64,000 nucleotides of DNA from CAYPHY01 sp964410625. Its GTDB lineage: Bacteria; Chloroflexota; Anaerolineae; Promineifilales; Promineifilaceae. Positions 8,392-15,939 of the stretch are shown piece after piece (positions within the stretch are counted from its first letter, which is position 1; every line of letters begins with the position of its first letter). The notes beneath the pieces were generated by a model. The model ran no database searches and was not told where the DNA came from. It worked only from the letters and a program-made list of their open reading frames with translations. The position numbers were made by a program, and so were the translations under genes. The stretch is from contig CAYPHY010000008.1 of NCBI GenBank assembly GCA_964410625.1, positions 1 to 64,000 of the forward strand, read 5' to 3'.

Positions 8392-8611
8392 GTAGAATGA
8401 ATTCTACCGCTAGGACGGGAAACATGTTGAAACATGTTGNNNNNNNNNNNNNNNNNNNNNNNNNNNNNNNNNNNNNNNNNNNNNNNNNNNNNNNNNNNNN
8501 NNNNNNNNNNNNNNNNNNNNNNNNNNNNNNNNNNNNNNNCAGTTGAAGCCGTCTGATTTCTTAACATGTTTCAACATGTTTGGCATTCTATAGCTGTAGA
8601 ATTCATTCTAC
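8392..8611. repeat. REP-like long palindromic element, copy 1 (contains the N gap)
   Basis: The element opens with the 16-base word GTAGAATGAATTCTAC (8392-8407) and closes with its reverse complement (8596-8611). Inside are nested inverted words built on AACATGTTGAAACATGTT and AACATGTTTCAACATGTT. The scaffold gap interrupts it. A near-complete second copy starts at 8618 and a third at 9280, on the other side of the transposase gene. Arrangement and palindromes are typical of REP/BIME substrates of RAYT transposases. Confidence 0.85.
8440..8539. other. Assembly gap, 100 N
   Basis: Exactly 100 N, the conventional placeholder for a gap of unknown size. The bases to its left end in CATGTTG and those to its right begin CAGTTGAAG. 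In copy 2 of the repeat (near 8660-8675) these two ends are directly continuous. The true gap may therefore be zero bases, or a whole number of extra repeat units that the assembler could not count. Confidence 0.95.
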
Positions 8612-8617
8612 AGCGCG

Positions 8618-8722
8618 GTAGAATGAATTCTACCACTAGGACAGGAAACATGTTGAAACATGTTGCAGTTGAAGCCGTCTGATTTCTTAACATGTTTCAA
8701 CATGTTTGGCATTCTATAGCGC
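8618..8722. repeat. REP-like element, copy 2 (right end truncated)
   Basis: It begins with GTAGAATGAATTCTAC (8618-8633), then CTAGGACAGGAAACATG, the nested AACATGTT inverted words, and GGCATTCTATAGC. It lacks the closing GTAGAATTCATTCTAC, running instead into the ribosome-binding region of the transposase gene. Sequence agreement with copy 1 is nearly complete where both are readable, so duplication is recent or maintained. Confidence 0.85.
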
Positions 8723-8743
8723 AATATTTATGGAGGTTATCCT

Positions 8744-9274
8744 ATGCCCTTCTGGCGTACCTACTATCATCTCGTTTGGGCGACTAAAGAGCGCAAGCCG
8801 TATATACAACCGGCCGTTGAAAAACAGTTGTTTCCTTACCTGGTTAGCAAAGCACAGGAGTTTAGAACGAACGTTTACGCACTGAATGGATGGACAGATC
8901 ATGTGCATTTAGTAGTTTCAATTCCACCACGTTATGCAGTTGCGGATGTCGTCAAGTCGCTGAAAGGGGCAAGTTCTCATTTTCTGAATCATGATGTGGG
9001 CTTAGATCGGATGGGCCTTCAGGAGTTGTTTGCCTGGCAGCGTGGTTATGGGGTGTTAACGGTTGGGGAGAGGCAGCGGCCGATTGCCGAAGAGTACGTT
9101 CGCCGTCAGAAGGAACACCACCACCAACAGAGCACGATTGCCTGGTTAGAGCGTTATGACGAATTTGACGATGGACCACCGGAAGTCGATCCAGCATTTG
9201 TGAGGGATGCAAAGGTGCTACGTGAGGCGGGCGCTATTTATACCGCCTTTGATGGAAATTCTTCACCTTTTTAG
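8744..9274 (+). CDS. REP-associated tyrosine transposase (RAYT, IS200-like Y1 family)
   Basis: A single-domain Y1 HUH transposase of 176 residues. It has the opening MPFWRTYYHLVWATKERKP, the metal-binding HUH motif in DHVHLVVSIP (about 56-65, His-Val-His), and the catalytic tyrosine in AWQRGYGVLTV (about residue 105). The C-terminal tail is longer than that of a minimal IS200 TnpA. RAYT enzymes nick and join single-stranded REP palindromes; the gene is flanked here by three such palindromic elements. A GGAGG box at about 8732 precedes the ATG. It carries two CGGCCG hexamers, so it has been resident for some time. It sits inside the hsd operon between hsdS and hsdM. Confidence 0.93.
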   Translation: MPFWRTYYHLVWATKERKPYIQPAVEKQLFPYLVSKAQEFRTNVYALNGWTDHVHLVVSIPPRYAVADVVKSLKGASSHFLNHDVGLDRMGLQELFAWQRGYGVLTVGERQRPIAEEYVRRQKEHHHQQSTIAWLERYDEFDDGPPEVDPAFVRDAKVLREAGAIYTAFDGNSSPF

Positions 9275-9279
9275 TAGCG

Positions 9280-9411
9280 GTAGAATGAATTCTACTGCTA
9301 GGACGGGAAACATGTTGAAAACATGTTGAAGAAGGGGAGTGCATGGCGAACCAACGGATTTTGTAACATGTTTTAACATGTTTAGCATTCTAGCTGTAGA
9401 ATTCATTCTAC
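9280..9411. repeat. REP-like element, copy 3 (complete, 132 bp)
   Basis: Complete copy bounded by GTAGAATGAATTCTAC (9280-9295) and its reverse complement (9396-9411), with inner inverted AACATGTT words around a unique centre at about 9330-9360. The centre differs from copies 1 and 2, whereas the palindromic ends are conserved. It starts five bases after the transposase stop and ends 33 bases before the hsdM start codon. The intervening bases are a run of CTA/CAG triplets. Confidence 0.88.
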
Positions 9412-9444
9412 TACTACAGCTACTACAGCTACAGCAGCAACGAT

Positions 9445-11169
9445 ATGGCAAAAATCAGCAAAAACGGCAACAACAGTCTCACCACCCAACAATCGGTCAA
9501 CAGCACGATCAAGACCATCTGCGACATCATGCGTCGCTCGAACATGGCCGGGGCGATGGAGTATGTGCCGGAACTCTCCTGGCTGCTCTTCCTACGTATC
9601 CTCGACGAACGGGAGCAGGAAGAGGCACGCAAGGCGGCGATGATGGGCCTCTCCTTCACCCCCTCGCTGCAGGCCCCTTACCGCTGGCAAGATTGGGCCG
9701 CGCCCGGCGGGAGCAAGCGGGTCGAAATCCAGCAAGGGGAAATGGGACGCCTCTTTCCCTTCCTGCACAACGAGCTATTCCCCTACCTGCGCCGCCTGGG
9801 CGACCCAAACCAGATGCCAGGGGCGACGCAGCGGCAACGGGTGATCGGCCGTGTGATGGCCAACGTGCGCCAGACGCGGGTGGACACCGAGTTCAACATG
9901 TGGGAAGTGATTGACAAAGTTCACGACATCCGCGACGACCGCATAGACAAGACCCACATCTTCCCCCTCTCCCAGGTCTATGAAGGGTTGCTACTGAAGA
10001 TGGGGGAAAAGCGCAACGACGGCGGCCAATTCTTCACCCCCCGCGAAGTGATCCGGGCGATGATTGAAGCGGTGCAACCGGAGTTGGGCAAGACCATCTA
10101 CGACCCCGCTTGCGGCACCGGCGGCTTCCTGGCCCAGGCCTATAACTACCTCGAACCGCAGGCCAAGACCCCGGCCGAACGGCAGCAACTGAAAGAGCAC
10201 ACCTTCTATGGCAGCGAAAAGGACAACACCATCTTCCCCATTGCCCTCGCCAATCTGGTGCTGCATGGGATTGATCGGCCGAACCTCTGGCATGGCAACC
10301 GGCTGACCGGACAGGCCAGCTACAACGGCCTCTTCACCACCGCGCCGGAAAAATTCGATTACATCTTCACCAATCCCCCCTTCGGCGGCAAAGAGGGCAA
10401 AAACGCGCAAAAGAACTTCGACTACGAGACCAGCGCGACGCAAGTGCTCTTTCTGCAATATTGCATCAGCCAACTGAAGGAGGGCGGGACGTGCGCCATC
10501 GTCCTCGACGAAGGCGTCCTCTTCCGCACCAACGAAGACGCCTTCGTCAAGACCAAGCGCAAACTGCTGGCCGATTGCCGGATTGAGGCAATCATCAGTC
10601 TCCCTGGCGGCGTCTTCACTCAGGCCGGGGCGGGGGTGAAGACCAACATCGTCATCTTCACCAAAGGGCAACCCACTCGCACCATCTGGTACTACGACCT
10701 CTCCCATCTCAACATCCGCAAACGCTCGCCGCTGACCAGGGCGCATTTTGATCACTTTCTGAAGCTTTATCCCGGCCGGGATGAGAGCGAGTATAGCTGG
10801 ATGGTGGATATGGACGGCCGCAAGGCGCAAGCGCGGGCGGAAGCACGGCCGCTTTATGACCAGGCGGACCAGCTTGATAGCCAGGCGCAGGCGAAACGAA
10901 AGCAGATCGCCCAACTGCGCCGCGACAATCAGACGCGCTCGGACGAGTATAAAGCGTTGCAAACGGCCGCCAATGAGCTATCCAAAGAGGCCCGGCAGAT
11001 ACGGAACAAGGGGGAAGCGATTGAAGCGGCCGTCTATGATTTGAAGGCAGTGAATCCTAATAGCAAGGTGGAGGAGGACGGCCGCACGCCGGAGGAGTTG
11101 ATCGCGCTCATTGAGGCCAAAGGGCGAGAAGTGGCGGCGGCGTTGGCCTTGTTGAAGGGGTATCCGTAG
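9445..11169 (+). CDS. hsdM: Type I restriction-modification methyltransferase subunit (HsdM)
   Basis: An adenine-N6 DNA methyltransferase of 574 residues. The N-terminal HsdM_N helical domain (about 10-150) is followed by GQFFTPREVIRAM (about 194), the SAM-binding motif DPACGTGGFL (about 221), the catalytic motif NPPF (about 312), and a C-terminal coiled coil (about 460-535) that would contact HsdS. It modifies host DNA at the site chosen by HsdS. No clear Shine-Dalgarno box precedes the ATG; the REP hairpin copy 3 ends 33 bases upstream. Its separation from hsdR-hsdS by a transposase and REP elements is unusual, since M and S are normally adjacent. Confidence 0.95.
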   Translation: MAKISKNGNNSLTTQQSVNSTIKTICDIMRRSNMAGAMEYVPELSWLLFLRILDEREQEEARKAAMMGLSFTPSLQAPYRWQDWAAPGGSKRVEIQQGEMGRLFPFLHNELFPYLRRLGDPNQMPGATQRQRVIGRVMANVRQTRVDTEFNMWEVIDKVHDIRDDRIDKTHIFPLSQVYEGLLLKMGEKRNDGGQFFTPREVIRAMIEAVQPELGKTIYDPACGTGGFLAQAYNYLEPQAKTPAERQQLKEHTFYGSEKDNTIFPIALANLVLHGIDRPNLWHGNRLTGQASYNGLFTTAPEKFDYIFTNPPFGGKEGKNAQKNFDYETSATQVLFLQYCISQLKEGGTCAIVLDEGVLFRTNEDAFVKTKRKLLADCRIEAIISLPGGVFTQAGAGVKTNIVIFTKGQPTRTIWYYDLSHLNIRKRSPLTRAHFDHFLKLYPGRDESEYSWMVDMDGRKAQARAEARPLYDQADQLDSQAQAKRKQIAQLRRDNQTRSDEYKALQTAANELSKEARQIRNKGEAIEAAVYDLKAVNPNSKVEEDGRTPEELIALIEAKGREVAAALALLKGYP

Positions 11170-11236
11170 GGGCGGGATTCAAACCCGCCCGTACCGGAAT
11201 AATAAATGTACGGGCGGGTTTCAAACCCGCCCTTAC
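11169..11236. repeat. Double hairpin between convergent hsdM and mutB (possible bidirectional terminator)
   Basis: Two copies of a self-complementary block, GGGCGGG-N7-CCCGCCC, at 11171-11191 and 11213-11233, separated by about 20 A+T-rich bases. Each can form a 7 to 8 bp GC hairpin, and the two can also pair with each other. It fills the space between two converging genes, so a terminator or mRNA-end role for both strands is plausible. No strong T-run follows. Confidence 0.6.
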
Positions 11237-11251
11237 CATACCCGTACCATA

Positions 11252-13450
11252 TCAACGTTCGGTAAGTCCATACCCCAGACGTTTTCTCAGTTCAAGTAGT
11301 ATCTTTTGCGCCGCGAGGGGAAGGACGGTTCCGGGGCCGAAGATAGCGGCCGTTCCATGTTGGTAGAGAAACGCATAATCTTGCGCGGGGATGACACCGC
11401 CGACGACCACCATGATGTCATCACGGCCGACATTCGCCAGTTCTTCGACCAGTTGCGGGATGAGCGTCTTGTGGCCGCCGGCGAGGGTGCTGACGCCGAC
11501 CACATGGACGTCGTTTTCCATCGCTTGCCGCGCCACTTCAGCCGGGGTCTGGAAGAGGGGGCCGATGTCTACGTCGAAGCCGAAGTCGGCATAGGCGCTG
11601 GCGACCACTTTTGCCCCCCGGTCGTGGCCGTCCTGGCCGATTTTGGCGACGAGGATGCGCGGCCGTCGCCCTTCCACTTCCGCAAACTCATCAGCCATAC
11701 GCCGGACGGTCTCAATCTCCTCCCGTTCGCCATACTCCCCGCGATAGACGCCGGTCAGGGCGCGGGTGGTGGCGCGGTGGCGGCCCCAGACCGCTTCCAG
11801 GGCGGCCGAGATTTCGCCGAGCGAGGCACGGGCGCGGGCGGCGACGACGGCCTGTTCGAGCAGGTTGCCTTCGCCGGAAGCGGCCCTTTGCTTGAGCGCG
11901 TCGAGGGCTGCTTGTACGGCCGCTTCGTCCCGTTCGGCGCGAAGTTGCTCCAGTCGGGCGATTTGCGCCTGACGGACGGCCGTGTTGTCCACTTCCAATA
12001 TCTCCAGCGGCGACTCCTGCTCCGGCCGGTACTGGTTGACGCCGACAATCGTTTCCTGGCGCGAATCAATATGCGCCTGGCGACGGGCGGCCGCTTCTTG
12101 AATCCGCGTTTGTGGTAGCCCCGTTTCCAACGCCTTCGCCATCCCGCCCAGCGACTCCACTTCCTGGATGTGGTCCCACGCCCGTTGTGCCAGTTCATAG
12201 GTCAGGGTTTCGACGAGGTAGGAGCCACCGAAGGGGTCTACCAGGTCGGTGATGCCCGTTTCATGTTGCAAAAATAGCTGCGTGTTGCGGGCAATGCGGG
12301 CGGAGAAGTCGGTGGGCAGGGCAATCGCTTCGTCGAGGGCGTTGGTGTGCAGCGATTGCGTTCCGCCGAAAACGGCGGCCATCGCCTCAATGCAGGTGCG
12401 GATGACATTGTTGTAGGGGTCTTGCTCGGTCAGGCTCCAACCGCTGGTCTGGCAGTGGGTACGCAGGGCGAGGGAGCGCAGGTCCTGGGGGTTGAACGGC
12501 CGCAGTAACTTCGCCCACAACAGACGTGCCGCCCGTAGCTTGGCGATCTCCATGAAAAAGTTCATGCCGATACCCCAAAAGAAGGAGATGCGCGGGGCGA
12601 AGTCGTCAATCGCCAGCCCGGCAGCCAGGCCGGTACGCACATATTCCAGGCCATCGGCGAGCGTATAGCCCAGTTCGATGTCGGCCGTTGCTCCCGCCTC
12701 TTGCATGTGGTAGCCGGAGACGCTGATGCTGTTGAAGTGGGGCATCTCGCGGGCGGTATAGGCGAAGATGTCGCCGACGATGCGCATCGAGGCTTCGGGC
12801 GGGTAGATGTAGGTGTTGCGCACCATGTACTCTTTGAGGATGTCGTTTTGGATGGTGCCGGTCAGTTTGTGGTGGGGGACGCCCTGCTCTTCGGCGGTGA
12901 CGATGTAGAAGGCCATGATCGGCAGCACCGCGCCGTTCATCGTCATCGAAACGGACATTTGATCGAGCGGGATGGCGTCGAAGAGGATTTTCATGTCGAG
13001 CAGGGAGCTGATCGCCACCCCCGCCTTGCCCACGTCGCCGACGACGCGGGGATGGTCGGAGTCGTAGCCGCGATGGGTGGCGAGGTCGAAGGCGACGGAG
13101 AGGCCGCGTTGCCCGGCGGCGAGGTTGCGGCGGTAGAAGGCGTTGGACGCTTCGGCCGTCGAAAACCCGGCATACTGGCGCACGGTCCACGGCCGCGCGG
13201 CATACATCGCCGGATAAGGCCCACGCAAGAAGGGGGGCAGCCCGGCGACAAAATCGAGATGGGAGAGATCGGCGGTATCGTCGGCGGTGTATAGCGGCCG
13301 AAGATCAATTTGTTCGAGCGTGTGCCAGAGGAGATCTGCCGCAGTTTGTCCGGTCTCGCGTTCAATCTGCCCACGCCATTGTTGGTCGCTTTGCTTGGGC
13401 CAGTCAGACTTATAGCTGAGTTGGGTAAAGTCGGGGTTGGTTGGTGTCAT
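11252..13450 (-). CDS. mutB: Methylmalonyl-CoA mutase large (B12-binding) subunit
   Basis: A protein of 732 residues converting methylmalonyl-CoA and succinyl-CoA into each other with adenosylcobalamin. The barrel domain has the substrate region RPWTVRQYAGF (about 93-103) and SVSMTMNGAVLPIMAFY. The C-terminal flavodoxin-like domain carries the cobalamin motif DGHDRGAK (about 610) and the GGVIPAQDY loop. The ATG at 13450 is chosen; the open frame continues upstream through a T/G-rich spacer that does not look coding. It is downstream of mutA on the same strand (160-base gap), and its GTPase chaperone MeaB is at 1506-2498. It completes propionate, valine, isoleucine or odd-chain degradation to succinyl-CoA. 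Confidence 0.96.
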   Translation of the reverse strand: MTPTNPDFTQLSYKSDWPKQSDQQWRGQIERETGQTAADLLWHTLEQIDLRPLYTADDTADLSHLDFVAGLPPFLRGPYPAMYAARPWTVRQYAGFSTAEASNAFYRRNLAAGQRGLSVAFDLATHRGYDSDHPRVVGDVGKAGVAISSLLDMKILFDAIPLDQMSVSMTMNGAVLPIMAFYIVTAEEQGVPHHKLTGTIQNDILKEYMVRNTYIYPPEASMRIVGDIFAYTAREMPHFNSISVSGYHMQEAGATADIELGYTLADGLEYVRTGLAAGLAIDDFAPRISFFWGIGMNFFMEIAKLRAARLLWAKLLRPFNPQDLRSLALRTHCQTSGWSLTEQDPYNNVIRTCIEAMAAVFGGTQSLHTNALDEAIALPTDFSARIARNTQLFLQHETGITDLVDPFGGSYLVETLTYELAQRAWDHIQEVESLGGMAKALETGLPQTRIQEAAARRQAHIDSRQETIVGVNQYRPEQESPLEILEVDNTAVRQAQIARLEQLRAERDEAAVQAALDALKQRAASGEGNLLEQAVVAARARASLGEISAALEAVWGRHRATTRALTGVYRGEYGEREEIETVRRMADEFAEVEGRRPRILVAKIGQDGHDRGAKVVASAYADFGFDVDIGPLFQTPAEVARQAMENDVHVVGVSTLAGGHKTLIPQLVEELANVGRDDIMVVVGGVIPAQDYAFLYQHGTAAIFGPGTVLPLAAQKILLELRKRLGYGLTER

Positions 13451-13609
13451 AGTTATAGGGGTTAGTGGTTGGTGGTAGGTGGTTGGTGGTCGGCGGTTGA
13501 TACCGCCTGCTGATATAGGAAACCTGCTAAAGCAGGTTGTCATAAACGAGTAGCCAACCCGCACTTTTGACGCACATCCGTCAAGATATTGCGTAAGGCA
13601 GCACACTCA
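13451..13609. other. mutA-mutB spacer with T/G-rich word repeat
   Basis: 159 bases between two genes of one operon. From about 13455 to 13500 the plus strand repeats GGTTGGTGG/GGTTAGTGG-type words. A small hairpin AACCTGCTAAAGCAGGTT is at about 13521-13538. The spacer may modulate the MutA:MutB ratio; this is a guess. No start codon with a good ribosome site was seen other than the mutB ATG. Confidence 0.45.
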
Positions 13610-15250
13610 CTATGTACTCTTGTTAGAAAGGAGCAACGTTAGCTCATTGAGCGTTGCGCCAACGGCCGCTGCTTCAACAGCCGCTGCAACAACTTCTCCC
13701 GGCTCAGCCCGTCGTAGTTTGTCCAGTGTATCCTGCCGCGCGGCCGTATCATGCTTTGCACGATAGGCGGCAAGTTGGGCGACTCTCTCTTGATAGATTT
13801 GGTCGTAGTCGAGTGAAACGGCCGCTAACGGCGCTTCCTCTTCATTGACATAACGATTGACGCCGACCAGCACCATCTCGCCGCTTTCGATTTTCGCTTC
13901 CCGCGCTTCGGCCAGTTGCCTGATTCGCGCTTGTGGGAAACCGTCTTGCAAGGCGGCCGCCATTCCACCCCTACGCTCTACTTCCTGGAACAGTTCCCAG
14001 GCGCGGCGGCCGAGTTGGTCAGTCAGGTACTCTACCGCATACGCCCCTCCGGCCGGATCAATCAGCCGTGTCAGATGGCTTTCCGCTTGCAGGATGATTT
14101 GTGTATTGCGGGCGATGCGTCGCGAGAAGTCGTCGGGTGGGTGGATCGGTTCGTCGAAAGGGGCGAGGTGGAGCGTATCTACGCCGCCCAACACGGCCGC
14201 CAATGCTTCACTTGTCCCGCGCAAGATGTTGACATAAGGGTCGGATGTCGCCTTGTTACGTTGGGCGGTGCGGCCGTCAATCCGCATCTTTTGTGCTTCT
14301 GGATCCCCGCCAAAGGCGGCGACGATCTGCGCCCAGAGCAGCCGCGCCGCGCGGAGCTTGGCGATTTCGCTGAAAAAGTGGCTGCCGATGGCAAATTGGA
14401 AGCGCAGGTGGCGGGCGGCCGTCGCTACCGCTACTCCTCTCTCCCCCATCGCCCGCAGATAGGTCACGCCGGTTGCTATACTGAAGGCCAATTCCTCAAC
14501 AGCGCCCCCGCCACGCTCGTGGTAGCCGGTACTGCTCACGGTCAATGTTGCCAGTTGAGGGGTATGATCGGCCGCCCATTTGGTCACCTGTGCCATTTCA
14601 TCATAGGTTTGTTCGAGCGAAACGGGTAGCGTCCCTTCTGCGGCAAGGACGGCAAGCGGATCGGCCGCCAGGCAACCTTGCAGATCGGCCGTTTGTCCTC
14701 CTTCCTTTTGGGTGGCGGCGATGAGTAGGGCAAAAAGGGGAAGAGGGTTTGTGCTGGGATAAAGGAATATTGGTGTATTGGTTATTGGTGTATTTTGCAG
14801 GGCGGCGGCGAAGTCGTCGGCCGTTGCCAGTGAAAGACCGTCGCGGCCGACTTCGCCGGGTTGGGACTGGTCGGGTTCGCGGCCGAGGCGGGTAGGGGTG
14901 TCGAGGCGGATGGTGACGGCCGTTTGCCCTTGTGCCAGTGCGTGGCGTAGGGCTTCGTTTAAAGCCTGTGGGGTCGGCGCGGCAAGCTCCTGGGCGATCA
15001 GCCAGGGTTGAGTCAGATAACCGGCGGCGCGAGTGCCACGTACGTAGGGTGGTTGGCCGGGGAGGGTATGTTGGTGGTTGAGATCGGCCGTGTCCTCGCG
15101 GCGCAACATGGGCGGCAGGTCAATCCCTTCCGCGGGGTTGGTGATCAGCGATTCAAACGCTTTCCCGCGCAGCGATTGGACAACGGCCTCACGCCATTCG
15201 TCGGCCGTTGGCGGGGGAAACTCATCAAAGGACAAAGCGGGCTTGCTCAT
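13610..15250 (-). CDS. mutA: Methylmalonyl-CoA mutase small (non-catalytic) subunit
   Basis: A protein of about 546 residues, homologous to the barrel part of MutB. It lacks the C-terminal cobalamin domain: the sequence stops after the linker helices, with no DxHxxG. This is the structural beta chain of the heterodimeric mutase. Recognisable are QPYVRGTRAAGYLTQPWLIAQEL (barrel entrance) and the AGGAYAVEYLTDQL segment. The ATG at 15250 (MSKPALSFDEFPP) is chosen over a start four codons earlier. A low-complexity NTPITNTPI stretch (DNA about 14769-14800) matches an intergenic repeat word found at 62757. CGGCCG is extremely dense (16 copies in 13621-14940). Confidence 0.94.
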   Translation of the reverse strand: MSKPALSFDEFPPPTADEWREAVVQSLRGKAFESLITNPAEGIDLPPMLRREDTADLNHQHTLPGQPPYVRGTRAAGYLTQPWLIAQELAAPTPQALNEALRHALAQGQTAVTIRLDTPTRLGREPDQSQPGEVGRDGLSLATADDFAAALQNTPITNTPIFLYPSTNPLPLFALLIAATQKEGGQTADLQGCLAADPLAVLAAEGTLPVSLEQTYDEMAQVTKWAADHTPQLATLTVSSTGYHERGGGAVEELAFSIATGVTYLRAMGERGVAVATAARHLRFQFAIGSHFFSEIAKLRAARLLWAQIVAAFGGDPEAQKMRIDGRTAQRNKATSDPYVNILRGTSEALAAVLGGVDTLHLAPFDEPIHPPDDFSRRIARNTQIILQAESHLTRLIDPAGGAYAVEYLTDQLGRRAWELFQEVERRGGMAAALQDGFPQARIRQLAEAREAKIESGEMVLVGVNRYVNEEEAPLAAVSLDYDQIYQERVAQLAAYRAKHDTAARQDTLDKLRRAEPGEVVAAAVEAAAVGATLNELTLLLSNKST

Positions 15251-15290
15251 AATGTCTATCATAGCGGTATCGCCTTATAAGAACCAATTT

Positions 15291-15372
15291 TTAACGCAAA
15301 GGCGCAGAGGGGCAAAGGCGCAGAGATGATGAGAAGTCTCTGCGTCTCTGTTTCTCTGCGACTCTGCGTTAA
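15291..15372. repeat. Tandem-word hairpin repeat, CGCAGAG vocabulary
   Basis: Left arm of the words AACGCAAAGGCGCAGAGG / GGCAAAGGCGCAGAG, short centre, right arm of complementary words (TCTCTGCGTCTCTG ... CTCTGCGTTAA). It lies between the ends of mutA (upstream side) and the DUF6886 gene, whose stop codon falls in the right arm. Full or partial relatives are at 4518, 26735, 35702, 39552, with an ACGCAAAG variant at 45948 and 61758. Confidence 0.8.
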
Positions 15373-15896
15373 GCTGCTGCATTTCGCATACGGATGAAGG
15401 AGAATTGGAGGGTGGAGTTTAGTACCGCATCGCGTAGGGGCCAGAGGGAGGGGGTGATGCGTAGTTCCACGTCGCGAGAAGCCAGTTCGCCAAGCAGGTC
15501 GTCTATCACGCGCATGGAAAGGGGCGTGACCGCTTCGCGGGAGATATAGTAATCGGCCCCTTCGTCAATCAGGGTGAAGGTGTCGGCGGGGAGTTCGTAG
15601 CAGTAGAGACTGCCGTTCCTGACCCTGTCCAGCCAACCTGAATCAATAGCAACGATAGAGCGAGCGGTCGTCTGGCCGAAGAAGCGTTCAACGTCGGCCG
15701 CGTCGCTGTCCGGCGTGGCATAGAAGGTGACACGCGGGCAGTCGCGGGGGAAGAGATAGTTGTGGAGTAGGCGACGGCCGATAGCCCAAACCACCGGATC
15801 GGGCAGGTCGTGGGGGTTATGGGGTGGGTTCGGCCGCGGCTCGAAAATGGCTATATCGGGGCGGTCGCTGATATGGTATACTGATTTTGCTTCCAT
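15369..15896 (-). CDS. DUF6886-like protein of unknown function
   Basis: A protein of about 175 residues starting MEAKSVYHISDRPDIAIFEPRP. The HISD...I..F.PR start, the PVVWAI segment, the RDCPRVTF strand and an LPADTF segment resemble the DUF6886 family, whose biochemical role is unknown. No signal peptide or membrane segment. It is transcribed away from the YWTD gene with only 43 bases between the two starts. The start at 15896 is chosen because the open frame before it is unlike the family. The stop codon lies within the word-repeat hairpin. Confidence 0.7.
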   Translation of the reverse strand: MEAKSVYHISDRPDIAIFEPRPNPPHNPHDLPDPVVWAIGRRLLHNYLFPRDCPRVTFYATPDSDAADVERFFGQTTARSIVAIDSGWLDRVRNGSLYCYELPADTFTLIDEGADYYISREAVTPLSMRVIDDLLGELASRDVELRITPSLWPLRDAVLNSTLQFSFIRMRNAAA

Positions 15897-15939
15897 AATA
15901 TTCGCAATTTTGTAGCCGGAACACGAAAGAGGCAAAAAA

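Noticed and set aside
8392..9411. REP elements considered as CRISPR repeats or integron attC sites
   Set aside because: Only three copies, long nested palindromes without unique spacers of fixed length, no integrase; a RAYT transposase accounts for them.
7147..9445. Phase-variable hsdS inversion system
   Set aside because: Only one hsdS is present, there is no invertase gene, and the inverted repeats belong to the REP elements outside hsdS.
4772..11169. The hsd locus considered as a BREX, DISARM or other novel defence system
   Set aside because: All three proteins are standard type I R, S and M subunits; no extra defence genes such as pglZ, brxC or drmA are present.
13451..13606. N-terminal extension of MutB
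   Set aside because: The upstream frame is open but consists of T/G-rich repeats and does not match MutB.
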